Below are positions 11,516 to 23,455 of a stretch of DNA of 64,000 bases, in pieces. Source of the DNA: Pelodera strongyloides (taxonomy: Eukaryota; Nematoda; Chromadorea; Rhabditida; Rhabditidae); assembly GCA_036852015.1 (NCBI GenBank), contig JAANDG010000439.1, positions 61,024 through 125,023 on the forward strand. The letters run 5' to 3'. The notes beneath the pieces are model-generated. The model was given only the letters and a program-made list of their open reading frames with translations, was not told the DNA's origin and ran no database searches. The position numbers and the translations under genes were made by a program. Numbering within the stretch: the stretch's first letter is position 1; each line of letters begins with the position of its first letter.

Positions 11516-11942
11516 AAACAAAAATTAGCTGCGGCGGAGCAAGAAGAAAGGAGTTGTAGGCCCCTCAAAGGTGCAAAATTAGCCTTTTCTATTGTTTTGT
11601 TTTCCATACAACTCCTGTTTTGATGTATTTATACCATACACATTTTCATTCTTTACAAGAGAGAAAGAAGTAAAAAATCTGCAAAAAAATAAATAATCAT
11701 CATTATCAGTCAGATTTGTCGTTGTTTTTACAGTAAATTAAAAAAGTGTAGAGAGTTAACCGCTCACGCGCTTTTTTATTCTTGTAGAGAATAAAAATGT
11801 GTATGTTATGAAATAAATTCATCAGAACAGTAGTTGTGTAGAAGAAGAAAAAAGCAATAAAAAACACTAATTTTCACTAATTTTGCACTTTTGAGGGCCT
11901 ATAACTTTTTTTTCGTGCTCCGCCGCAGCTAATTTTAGTCGA
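11516..11942. mobile_element. TIR element with about 65-bp arms
   Basis: The left arm (about 11519-11582) starts AAAATTAGCTGCGGCGGAGC. The right arm (about 11869-11942) is its inverse, ending GCTCCGCCGCAGCTAATTTT. The interior is AT-rich and noncoding. I find no second copy in the window. Confidence 0.7.
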
Positions 11943-12550
11943 GGACAAAACAAAAAGCAGTGTGAAGCATGAGCGGTTCGCAACACGTGCTTGCGTACTG
12001 CATCGACGAAAACACGTGTGCCGCGATAATCTGAAGCGAAAATATCGCACGGCGATCATCTGGCGCACAGACTGATCGAGTGAAAACTGAATAATAGATA
12101 CTGTTCATGAGAAATGTGCGCGGTACCTTTGCCCTATGTTCGCGAGCTTCTCGAAAAAGGGTTCTCAGTGAATTGGCGAACCGTTCGTGAATGTTCTGCG
12201 AAGACTGATAAAGGTGCTATAGAAGCTAGTGACGACTAGCTTTTCAACTCACTATCAGAAAGTAAACAGTATGGAGGATAATCAATAATCATAACTGTGT
12301 ACAATACTAGTTGTCCAGTAATTACAAAATAATAGCACGAAGGCTTATGGACACTGGTAAAACTCGGGCGGTGCGTCGCGGGGATTTGGTCGCGGGGACG
12401 TCGCGGGGACTTCCGCGTGTTCGGGTATAAAAAGAGTTTTGCAGCTCAATATCGAAGTATGCATATGCAATTGTCTTGTATTCTTGTAACATAATAAAGA
12501 ATAGAAATTTCTATACAAAACAAACAAAGTAATCGAGAAATGTGAATTGA

Positions 12551-12736
12551 TTATTAAAGCGAAATACCAGCCGGTTCTTAAAACGCATCGTGGACAACTG
12601 AATTCTTACGTAATGATGCAAAGTTGCACGAATTTAGCTCGATTTTTTATTCTAATTTATGTTCACTTGCATATGCTGCATACGCGTGCTGATGTACTCG
12701 ATGCGTTTCACAAACCGGCCGGTATTTCGCTTTAGT
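12551..12736. mobile_element. Family A TIR element, near full length
   Basis: It runs from TTAAAGCGAAATACCAGCCGG to CCGGCCGGTATTTCGCTTTA. The interior is shared with the copies at 3106, 29187 and 62263. Directly after it, TATTAAAGCGGCATGACACC begins a family C end, so two related elements sit side by side. Confidence 0.75.
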
Positions 12737-13093
12737 ATTAAAGCGGCATGACACCTGGTTTTTAAAGGTATGCTGGACAATTGTGTTCAATTGGTAGTTC
12801 ACAGAACGGCACAGAAATTTATACTTAATGGATGGGAATGCAATTGCCCAGCCACTCGCCTTGCCGCTGTCATTTTTATACATATATTGTGTGGATTCTC
12901 TGAGAAAAAAAGCTTATAAAACTGGATTATTTGGGAATGTTTGTTGTTTTCGTTAAAGCTGTGAAGACACGCCGGAAAAAAAAGCGGAAAAACTCTGCGC
13001 GGCAAATACGCGTTGCCGAAAACGAGCAAAAACGCGGTCAAGCAAGGTAGTAAAAAATGTATAGCAAACAAGGATAACGTCATATAAATAAGC

Positions 13094-13467
13094 GGACGGC
13101 TATCGCCGCCTGAGGCGATTACTCAGGCGAACATCATAATGCATGCTTATGTGATACGTGTGAAACATGTATGTAATAAAATTCGATTGCGCTTTTTTTG
13201 AAGAGTTGCGAAAAGGGACTATTTATACCAAACGCCGGAAACGTGGAATGCCGTTTCGTTCAAACAAAGAAAAAGTAAACGCTTCTCCTTTATGCTACGT
13301 TCTCAGGCGCGCAGCGCGCCATGCGTAACCGCGTCGGCGGAAAAGAGACGCAGAAAAGAGGCTTCTCTGTGTCTCGAATTTTTCAATGCACATTTGCAAT
13401 CTTCTCCCGCGGACGCGGCTACGCATTTCCGCGCTGCGCGCCTGAGGACCAGAGTATAATAAGATAA
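13094..13467 (-). mobile_element. Helitron-like non-autonomous element (diverged) with hairpin
   Basis: Read on the minus strand it begins TCTTATTATACTCTGG after an A, like the ends at 27877 and 48273. It finishes near 13094 with TCGCCTCAGGCGGCG followed by ATAGCCG, similar to the 3' ends at 28080-28110. Inside, 13303-13447 forms a hairpin with about 45-bp arms (CTCAGGCGCGCAGCGCG against CGCGCTGCGCGCCTGAG). The 3' CTRR motif is degenerate here. Confidence 0.4.
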
Positions 13468-13616
13468 CACGGTGTGGTTCCTCTTTTCCACGTCAACTCG
13501 CCATTCTAAGTTATCCTATCTGAGAGAACGACAAGCAACGAAGCGGTAACCTAACTAGTCATTTTTTTCACTGTACATACAACAACAATTTACAGTGAAC
13601 AACGCTTCTGCGGCAG

Positions 13617-13796
13617 CTTAAAGCAGTATTGTACCTGTACATTGTACATTGAAATTTGCATATGCAACGCATATCCTGTGTATCCTATGTAAGTTGGTGC
13701 CGGATGCTTCGGACGGGCACCAACAATTTGCATAGGATACATGGGATATGCGTATCATATGCAAATTTCCCAAAGTAGGTACAATAGTGCTTTAAC
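13617..13796. mobile_element. Family B palindromic element, diverged copy
   Basis: Its arms carry ATTTGCATATGCAACGCATATCC and the inverse GGATATGCGTATCATATGCAAAT around a TGGTGCC-CGGACGGGCACCA centre. The ends are TTAAAGCAGTATTGTACC and GGTACAATAGTGCTTTAA. It is related to the 171-bp palindromes at 19567 and 56917, with less perfect arms. Confidence 0.65.
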
Positions 13797-14599
13797 AATC
13801 TGACATTTGACAATGAGTATAACAAATCTGAATTTCTGAGGTTATCCGCTTGAGGTTAGTTTATCAAATACAATATCCGAAGGGCATCAATTGAGCTATT
13901 CGTAGTCTGAAAAATATCGAATCCGTTAGGGTACTCAACTGACTAATGTTTAGGGCCGACAGTTAGAGACCGTAGACGTAGAGGCTATCCGAAATAATCG
14001 TGTGGGGGACTGAGCAATTATCAGTTTTATATAGCAATTACACTTAATTTTTTATCACGAATACATAAAAACCGGAAAAAAGGGCCCTCGGATCAAACCC
14101 AAACTATGTTAGCACTATCGCGCTAACAAAGGAAATCGCGATACATGCTTCTTTTCTTATTCAAAACAAAAAAGCGCAATATACAGTATTTTATCCTACT
14201 TTTGCGGTAAACGACCACATGTATCACAATGAAATGTTAGCATATATCGAACCATGATTACCTTAGGACTTAGGACCCAAAATGCACAAGTACGACAACC
14301 CAAAGCCTGGTCCCCCTGTTATTCTATACCATTCCCCCTTTAAAATTCCCCTCTCTCGCCTTCATTTTCGATTTCTCGCCCTCCCCGCTACAGTACCCTT
14401 CGCTGGTCTGTCTGTTTGCATGTCTGCTCCCTTTGATGTCGCCGGCACTGGGTAATATTTCACCGTCCAGAGGGTCTCCCGTCCCAACCATGGGAGTACA
14501 TAAAACGTCTTAAGGGCACGGGGAAGGGAGGGAGAAAGCGCCCGTCCCCGGGTAGTCAATCCCATTTTCAATGTTGAAAATTGAACACCGAAGACCTAA

Positions 14600-15215
14600 G
14601 TACCCAATTCAAATGCGGGTGAATTATTGGAGGGAGGGACAGGAGTGGTCGATTACAGTTTATTGGGATGATGCTCAGTTTTTGAAAGCAACATAACAGA
14701 GCTAGAGGGAGGAGAGGGTATGGAATGGGAAGGATATCGATTAGAGACAGTTCATGTGAGGAGGCAGTAGAGAAACGGGAGGGATATTGATTACCAAGCG
14801 AAGAAGAGGAGAGCGTTGAGAAAAAGATGGATATCGATTGCTTATCCTTCAGATACCAGAGGGAGGAGAGGTTAGGGAACTGGGAGGGATATTGATTAGC
14901 AAATGATATCATCAGATCAGTGGAGAGGCTAGAGAAGAAGGAGTGATCGATTACAGTCAATAGAGATGATGCTCAGTTTTGAAAGCAACAAAATAGTTCT
15001 AGAGGGAGGAGATGATAGAGATGAGGAGCGATATTGATTAGCATCTGATAGGCAGTTCAGAAGTTCTAAGGAGAGGTTTGAGAAATACGAGCGGGTGATT
15101 AATAAGAGTTCGATATAAAGGCAGAGGCGAGGATGAGGAATGATACCGATTATCAAGGAAAAGTTATCAAAAGAGAGGAGATGGAGGAGGAACAGAAAGG
15201 ATATTGATTAATTCT
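14600..15215. repeat. Tandem repeat, about 300-bp unit with internal subrepeats
   Basis: The segment GATCGATTACAGT, GATGATGCTCAGTTTT, GAAAGCAAC, TCTAGAGGGAGGAGA at 14645-14720 recurs at 14945-15015. Within each unit, GGGAGGGATATTGATTA-type words recur every 60-70 bp. Purine-rich throughout, so the minus-strand open frames here are artefacts of the repeat. Confidence 0.7.
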
Positions 15216-15612
15216 GTTTTCAAAAATTCAAAAGCACCACAATGTGACTGTGGCTGAGCGCAGTTGGGGGCATACAATAGACCGATTATGTTTGACATTC
15301 AAAATAATCACCGGCCGGTTTTTGAAACGCATATCATATAACTGCATTCCTATGTATTTATGCTAAGTGGTGTCGGATATTCTGGCTGGCGTACCCAATC
15401 GATATCCTTTCTCTTACTCTCTACACAGTCGACACTGTTAGTGAGAGTTGAAGAACTATTGAATATCGGAGTTGATCTCATACTTTTCAAGTCAAACAGA
15501 AAAGTTTCCGCCGGTTTGCTTATTTTATCCAATTTGACTTGGCTTATTACTTCAATCAATTTCAACTAACATTCCGTTAAACCGATATAACTGCCGGTTT
15601 TTGAAACGCATG

Positions 15613-15850
15613 CTCCACAGGAAAACGAAGAATTTGCCGAAACCACAGAAAAACCGTCGTTGGCCGATCACCAAATGGTTCTTACCGAAAAAACCATCTG
15701 GTGACTGGTTTGTGACTAGTTTATGACCATTTGGTGACCATCTGATAACGGGTTTCGATGGTACTTGGCCACGAATTGATCACGAGTTGGTCACAAAATG
15801 GGTATGCCCAGGAAAAAAACAGTGAACCGTGACCAAATGGGTTCGCCCAA
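15613..15850. mobile_element. Family E foldback element (GGTCACCAAATGG)
   Basis: It runs from CCACAGGAAAACGAAG to AACCGTGACCAAATGGGTTCG, with many short inverted and direct copies of ACCATTTGGTGACC inside. Other copies are at about 22778-22937, 24668-24875 and 32380-32575. All share a GTTTTCCTGTG end and a GGTTTTTCGGTAAAAACC core. It is noncoding. Confidence 0.6.
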
Positions 15851-18800
15851 TTCCTATATCCTATGTAGACAACTGCATTGTCATATGTTGTTTTCAAATG
15901 AATATAACTCGACTAAATAACCGCGTAGTATCTTGTACTGATTTGCATAAACTACATGGGAATACAGCATCCAACATACGTTTCAAAAAAATACACAGGA
16001 TACGCTGTTACCATACCGCGGTTTGGGTCTCTCATGTGGAAAATAGTTGTATCGTAATTTTCTGATTTTAAAGGAGGCGGCTCACGAGAACGAAGTGCTC
16101 AAATACTTGCTTTTTATCGAAAGATGATGGTATTAAATTCCGAAAGACATGCTTTACAAAGCAAAGGCTTTTAATTGAAAGGAGTAAATCACTATAAAAC
16201 TATGAATTCTATAAAAATTTTGGGTCGTAGTAAATAGTTGAGTTCCATAGTGGGCATGCAAATTTACAAGTCATTTTGCAAGCCAGCACAAGCCAGCACA
16301 ACACTAGTCACAATGTGGTCGCCAAATAGTTTGAGCAGTAAAATTCAACATCTATTTACAGAAAACCTATATGAAACAAACAAAGCCAAACAAAGCAACG
16401 AGAACAATAAACATTTCGCCTTTCTCTCTACGTGTAAAGAGCTCGCTTATGTATGCAAGTTATCTTCACAAATTTGAAGAAGAGATAAATCTAGAAGCGC
16501 AATCCAAAAAATTCCTATCAAAAATGTGCATTGAACTGAAATAATATGTGTCATATTTGAAAATAATATCATAGTATAAGTCCAGAAAATCATTTCAAAA
16601 CTTATATAAGACAAGGAAATTCTAGCAAAAAATATACACTAACTGAAATGGATGTTCAATATTTGAAAATAATTTGGCACGTGTGTGCATATATGTTGTG
16701 CGACAGTTCATAATGAGCAGTTATGAGCTCTTGTGCGGCGACTTCAAAGAAATACCGTACGAGTTAGTCAGTGAGATTTACGGTCTCTGACATCTTGATG
16801 CAAACACACGCACGTAACAGACACCGACATACAAACATACGTAAATACAGAGCACTGTAAAAGGACTGCAGCACTATATTTGCAGACTACTAAAGTCTGA
16901 GCTGCTAATATGGGCTCTATTTATTGATTAGTAGTTAAAATTGGCTGAATAGTAATTTTTCTGATTTCAATATATTTTTTAAAATTTGTGAGGAAGTGTT
17001 ACTTAAAGTAAAGACTAAGATTTATATTTGACAAAATATGTGTGTTTCGATATAAAATCCATTTTCGCTACCGTACTCCGAGCACATGCGAGGCCACGCC
17101 CATCGACCACACAGAGTGGTCTAATGATTGGCTGGTGGTAATTACTCTGCAGACAACAACCTTGTTTCAAAATATTTAAGATTAGAATATCTCAAATTAG
17201 CATAGGTGGTATGGGATTCTAGGTGTAAGGTTATGGTAGTTTTATAATCCACTTTTTTGTAGAAAAAAAGTTTGTTTTGTGGGTTCTTGTGTAAAGTCCG
17301 TAGCTCGTTTTTATGTTAAAAAAATTATCATTCCTAAAGTCTATTTTTTTTTTAAATTTGCATACGATAGTACTGTAAAGAGCGAACCTAATCTTCAGAA
17401 CCTATTCTCCAAGTAGAAATTTGCATAAATTAGTTCTTGTATTTATGATTTACGGAACTTAGTCCGAGACTCCTCCTGATTTCGTAGAATTGCACATATT
17501 GAAGTGAAGCGATATGGCCGTATGGCACATCCTTTATATGTTGGATAACTTAATTTCAATGTATTATATCAACTTCCGTTCTGCTCCGGGAACAAACCAC
17601 AGCGCGCATAAATTCATATAGAATAAGTCGTTTCAAAACCACGTGCTATACCGCTTTAATATTAAGTCACCATACGTACGCAGTCTCCTGTGTGCCGTAT
17701 AAACTATTTTATGTTCAGAGATAAAAGTTGGGTGGGAAGAAATTTGCATATGAATTGGGTTATACGATAGTGTGGCAATATGCTAGTTTCTGAGTGACCC
17801 GCGGGTCGCCAGTAAAAAGGCTATAAAGATGATTTACATGGGGAATTGTGTTGCAAAAGCTAGTGTTAGGATATTGGAGAACTCAGGTCAACGCTAAAAA
17901 ATTTATCGGGAATTTTTCTATTAGAAAACTACTGGACTCCGCAAGCATGACTTCGATAGTTACAAATTTTGAAGCAAACATTTAGTGTGCGCGAGGGTTT
18001 CCGACCTTTCAAGTGAAGCTGCTATGAATATAACAAACTTAGGCATCAATTGCTTGCTCTTCTACCAAAAACATATTCAGTACTTGCTCAAAACTTACTT
18101 GTTCCGCAGAGGCGGTTGAGGTTATGAGCTCATCTCACCTTTTGTTCATCGGAGCTTCATGCAGAATATGAAAGCGAGAGTTTACATGTTTAAAGCGGTG
18201 CGGCACATGTTTCCATGTTCTTTCTGTGCGTTTTCTGCACAAAAATGCACAAAATTTGCATATACTACATGAGAAATTTAATTATACAAAATTATATAAT
18301 GTTGAATTAGAGGAAAGAGTCCGTATGGAATGAGCTTCCCTCCTCTTCCCCTTAGTATGTAATAAATCTGAGGATAGAATGAGACTGCAGAATTGCCCTC
18401 CATATTTCACCGTTCCGAGGACGGACGGCAAGGCAACCTGCCATTTTCCTACCGAATTTCAACTCTCTCTCTCTCTCTCTCTCTCTCTCTTTACTTCTCT
18501 TTCTCTTCTCTCTCTCTCTCTCTCTCTTTATTTCTCTCTCCCCGGCATATGGAGTTCAACATTTACAAGCACGCCTTATAATTTAGAGAGCATGTTTTGC
18601 TACGGGAAGTCCAAAGTGTGTGCTATCTTTGAATTTTGCGCTCCTTCCTGGGTTGGCGTTTCCTTTTTTGTGGAGTTTTTTGGAAGATGACTTGATCAGC
18701 GTAACTATTTGTGAAATTGCTCCCATAAATGCAGAGAGAGAGAGAGAGAGAGACTGCGGGCTACTCTTGGCGATGTATATCAAAAAGCCAGGCTACTGTA

Positions 18801-19003
18801 ATGTTTGGAAGGTTATCTTGTAACTATAGTTCCTGATTTCGGTTATCATTAAAGTGATATCAGTTAATCAATTGATATCTCCCTTTCTCTCTTTATCTGG
18901 ATTCTCCTCTCTCCAACTCGCTGTACCTCCCTCCCGCCATCTCTCTCTCATAGCCAGCTCTCTCTCTCTCTTTCTCGCATAACTCTCTCTCTTTCTCTCT
19001 CTT

Positions 19004-19034
<31 letters not shown>

Positions 19035-19507
19035 TAACTATCTCCCCCTAATGTTTATCACCACTTCGCAGAAGTCGTAAATCTGTTGCAATGGGTTCAT
19101 AGAGGGGCGACCGCTGAGATAGATATGTGTCAACAATTGCAGTTCTGATGTTGCCAATTGTTTTCGGGGCGAAGATTGTGTACAAATGAGATGAGACAAA
19201 GGTAGGGTTACCCTGGGACTGGGTAAGACTGTCCTGGGACTTCCCACTTCCCAGGATAGGCGATAGCTGGGAACCTAGGCTTGGGCTTAATCATGGGCTT
19301 CGATTCCTGGGCTTTGGACCTGGACGTTCCTTTCCCGAGTGCTTCGTTGCTTTGAATTCATACTCAGAATAAGAAAACTCTATCGATCGATGCAAAACCC
19401 AAGAGAACAACTTCTCTGTTTTGTTCCCTAATTATACTTATGCACTTAGTTGGATGTAGACCAGGCATACGACTTGCAACCAAGAGCGTGATCAGTATAG
19501 AATTCTG

Positions 19508-19856
19508 TTAGCGAAATACCGGCCGCTTTTTGAAACACATCATGTACACCAGCATTCTTGTACAGCTTAAAGCGAAATGTTAGCCTCTTTGGAAAATTTG
19601 CATATGATAAGCAAATCCTATGTATCCTATGCTAATTTTGTACGATCGTCCACGGCAATCGTACAAAATTTGCATAGGATACATAGGATTTGCTTATCAT
19701 ATGCAAATTTTCCAAAGAGGCTAACATTTCGCTTTAAGCAAATGAACATAAATTAGAATAAAAAATCGAGCTAAATTCGAGGAAATTAGCATAAATACCT
19801 AACAATTCAGTTGTCCGTAATGCGTTTCAAAAACCGTCCGTTATTTCGATTAACTA
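19508..19856. mobile_element. Family A TIR element split by a palindromic element
   Basis: The outer ends are AGCGAAATACCGGCCGC and CCGTCCGTTATTTCG. The family A interior is interrupted at CAGC and resumes at GCAAATGAACATAAATTAG, with a family B palindrome between. Comparison with the uninterrupted copy at 3106 (CAGCTTATGCAAATG on the complementary strand) recovers the pre-insertion site. Confidence 0.75.
19567..19737. mobile_element. Family B 171-bp near-perfect palindrome, nested
   Basis: The left arm starts TTAAAGCGAAATGTTAGCC and contains ATTTGCATATGATAAGC. The right arm is its inverse and ends GGCTAACATTTCGCTTTAA. A short variable centre (CGATCGTCCACGGCAATCG) separates them. Length is identical to the copy at 56917-57087, and the nested position makes it younger than the surrounding family A element. 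Confidence 0.85.
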
Positions 19857-20697
19857 ATTGTAATACCCTTATTCGGTTTGTGAGAAGTAGTATTTGTCAG
19901 GTACCACTCTATCAGTGCTTCTACACATTAGACACACACGAGATACCTCAATTCACCTTTAAAACTCCCAGTTACCCTGAGTCCTCAGTGCTCCATTATT
20001 CGTACTAATGACTCATTATCTACTGTCGAAGTGTGCGCTTTAGTGTATGTGGATTGGGGTCTTTTCAGTGTAACAGATCGTAATTCAGTCAGCTATTTGG
20101 GTCGATGTTTATTGCCAATTCAACTGAACAAATGTGCCGTTTGGTGCCCCATCACAGTGATCAATTGAAAATCGATTTGAGTGAAAGCTGGTTTTTAAAG
20201 CAGTATGAGATGCTGTTCTTGAAGTAGATGTTGGCCAACTAAATTACCATGTATTGCCTGGAAGTGTACTTGCCTTTTTGGTTCACGTTTTTTTTCTACT
20301 ACTGAAGTGTATGCTGGATGTTTGTATTTTCTTTATTAGCAACTAGGTGCCTTTCTGTGCCTTCAAAGTGATATGGTAAGTGGGTTGCGACTGTTTTAAC
20401 TTCTGATATTTAACCGGGTGCCATTCTGTGCCTTTAATCTTTCGCCTGCACCGTATCACATCACTAATCAGACTAATCTTTCTATCGTCGTTGTAATATT
20501 TGAAAAGTGAATCTCTCTTTTCCTACTGTCTTATCTTTTTTGCTGTATGATTTCAAATAGAGTGTGCGAAGAAGATTTATCGGACCGCCCGTTTGTACAG
20601 TGACAAAAAGTACGGTAGACTTGGGAGGAAATAATTTATTGATGGGAAGAAGTCGTCGGTGAATGAAAGGGACAAGGACCACACAGAAGGTGAGTTT

Positions 20698-20739
<42 letters not shown>

Positions 20740-22777
20740 AGAGAGAAGTCTTTGTTCTTTGTTTACGGGATACTGTAGTCTAGGCTCGTTGAAGATAAAC
20801 AAGAAGTGGCGTCGTTTGAACTTCATATGTGATCATATCTGCAAATGTTTATGAGACCAGTTTTAGAAATAGATTTGTTTGACTTTGTATTTGGAAGCAC
20901 AACTAAAATTAGAGATGCTGAACTTTGATACCTTGCCAAATAGTCGTAGAATCATTTTCAGTGCGCGCGGAGATGCTATACGGTAGCCGCTCGTAGCAAA
21001 GGTTAACGGGGGTATTGCCCCGCCGCGAGACCTGGGTAACACAATTTTAAAGCGATCCAACTGCCGTTTTGTGAGACATACGTTGGATTCTCATATGTTG
21101 CATGCACATTTACATACTTATACTTATAAAAAAATCTTGCAGTGACGCGCAGTTGTTTGCATACCTGCATGGGAGTATTAATACAGCCTATATCATATGT
21201 TTCAAAAACCGGCTCTTGTGCAGCTTTTACTCTCTGCCTCCCTCCCTCCCTCTCTCTCTCTCTCTCTCTCTCCTCTAACTCTTCTCTAATCCCATGATAT
21301 CCCAAACAATAACTCATTGTGCGGTTTACTTCTTCACTTCCTTGGTCACCTTAGCTCTTGGGGCCAAATCAATTACCATCGAGAATAGCCTCAATAATTC
21401 TAGTATTGCAGGAGGTTTGTTGTATTGGAAGGAAACGGGACAGAGAGAGAGGTAGAGGGTAGAGAGAAACATAGAGCATGTCATCGGAAATACATACAGT
21501 ACTCAGAGGTCCCCACAAGAACTCCAGGAAACAGCCCACCCTGGACAGAGGGCAATTAATTATCAACTTCCCCTCCGGGGACTACGGTACATTGATGAAT
21601 GTGCACGAAAGTGGGGGTACATTATAGAACAGACATCAAGGAGCAGGGGAGGGGACCCGAAGCTGGGGGAATAATTCAAAGGGAGGAGAGAGAGCGCGAG
21701 AGAGCGAGAGAGAGAGGAGAGAGAGGAGAGAGAGAGAGCAGAGAGGGAGAGAGAGAAGGATCCAAAGAAGGTTGGGGCACCAAGGGACATTCGGATGGTG
21801 CTAAAGATGGTGCTCATCGTCAAGAGGTAATGAAAATTGGGCGATGAAATTAAATTGAATAATATGTCATTAAAGTGAGCGTAAAACGAGAATTGCGTTT
21901 AAATAGTAAAACTACAAAGGGATCAACTCAGGTAAGGGAGTAGGGTATAGGTATGGAGGTAGAAAACCTCTAACGTAGTTCATCCTTACCTTTTTCAACT
22001 ACTCTAAAGCCGCAGTCTTTTATACGGGCACTCTACATGTACACGTAAGTATGCTGGTACAGATAGACGATTCATAATGTGCCACGGTGCATGGTATAAT
22101 AGAAATACGAAACAAAAAAACCAGCACAAAGTAGCTGAATGAATAAAAAGCTATTGTGCAGCCGAGTCCTTCAGATCTGTTTTTTGTTCCACTTCTTTTA
22201 TTGTTTTCTAGTCGGCAACATTTGTAATACATTAACGTGGGTGATTTTATTAAGGAGGGAGAGAGATAGAGAGAAAGAGGGTGAGAGAGAGAGGAGGAGA
22301 GATATTTGGAAGGAGGGAAAGAGGGAATTAAGAAAGGGAGGGATGTTTCTCCCCCGATTCCCTACACATTTTATTGTCATTTGGAAAGATTTAGTGTGAG
22401 CGGGCAATGGGGGAAAATGCAATAAACGGCCAAGTTTATGGGGGCCACGGTTATGTCGAGCCAGAGAGCGAAGTTTATGATTTGCTACACGGAGCAATTT
22501 ATTGGCGTTGGTGGCACTCTAGCAGTGAAACAACCAATAAATTGATAATTATTGTTAGTTAGATAATTCAACATACGTATTATCACTGCACACGATCCTA
22601 ATTCTGGAGCGTCACGTACATCATCCAAATATACAAAGAAACAAACAAAGGCCCTATAATCAGGTATGCCAAAATTTCCATCTTACAAGATTATTTAGGA
22701 GTCTCGTGGAGTTGGCAGTTGAACTCGCGGTCTGAAATTTTGTGTATAATTTGATTTCGCAGAGGTGCGGAGTGCGG

Positions 22778-22937
22778 TAACCAAGTTTCCTCGAAAACCG
22801 TCATAAGATGGTCACCAAACGGTCACGAACCAGTCACAAAACAGTCACCAGATGGTTTTTTTCGGTAAAAACCATTTGATGATGGGCCAACGATGGTTTT
22901 TCAGTGGTTTCGGCAATTATTTCGTTTTCCTGTGAAA
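22778..22937. mobile_element. Family E foldback element
   Basis: GGTCACCAAACGGTCAC, CAGTCACCAGATGGTTTTT and TCGGTAAAAACCATTTGATG match the copy at 15613. The end is GTTTTCCTGTGAA. It provides the last part of the longest minus-strand frame here (22834-23268), which is therefore not a gene. Confidence 0.55.
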
Positions 22938-23428
22938 TTGCTCGAAGTCTCTTACGAATAAGGAAATAAATTATTGTTATTTCAGTGTACATAACCATTT
23001 CTATTTGTGAATGTAACGTACAAACGAAATTGTGATTGCATGTGTATATTCTTGCTGCACACCGATTCAAAAGTCCATCACTACATATAACAGTACAATC
23101 GTTTATTATTACGAACACTTTAAATATGGTTGAATTAATGAGATCAATTCCATGTGAGAGATCACTGCAATAAAATAAAAAGGAAATTTTCAAGTTCAGC
23201 AAAATGCTTAGCTTTTTTTTATATCTTACAGTAATAAAACAAATGACTTGATCTAAAAAGCATGGCACATTACATGGGCAAAATCATGTTTATATTCAAA
23301 CTATTATAAAAGTGAAACTGTTTTTGATAATGAAAATCTAAAGATGCATCAGAGTACTATCGAATTACCCCCGGGTAATTAGGTTCGGGTAATTGGTATT
23401 GATTTTTAAACTTGTGTTATTGATTGAT

Positions 23429-23434
23429 TTTATT
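23429..23434 (-). terminator. Poly(A) signal of the neuropeptide gene
   Basis: AATAAA on the minus strand (TTTATT on plus), 22 bases after the TAA stop of the nlp-10-like gene. It is the only such hexamer close to the stop. Confidence 0.7.
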
Positions 23435-23455
23435 GGATAATTAGCAAATAATCAA

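Larger units (their letters stand above)
7368..23429. other. Gene-poor intergenic region with repeats
   Basis: This region lies between the Hox start and the nlp-10 poly(A) signal. It contains the regulatory block at 8.3-8.8 kb, the telomeric array, many GA/CT tracts, TIR and foldback elements, a tandem repeat at 14.6-15.2 kb and a palindrome nested in another element at 19.5 kb. No exon here reaches my threshold. The longest frames come either from simple repeats or from inverted-repeat elements read on both strands. A short open stretch at about 19048-19176 (minus) looks coding-like in two frames and was not called. Confidence 0.6.

Noticed and set aside
14568..15156. Minus-strand frames of 130 and 75 codons
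   Set aside because: They arise from a tandem repeat with stop-poor pyrimidine-rich sequence.
15350..15565. Minus-strand frame of 71 codons with protein-like composition
   Set aside because: No ATG start, weak splice signals, both strands open, and it lies between family A fragments. Not enough to call.
19048..19176. Minus-strand segment open in two frames beside a CT tract
   Set aside because: Two competing frames look equally coding-like and no gene context supports either one.
22834..23268. Open frame of 144 codons on the minus strand
   Set aside because: No signal of a gene. Part of it is a family E element, codon content is AT-driven, and it overlaps no splice or poly(A) signals of its own.
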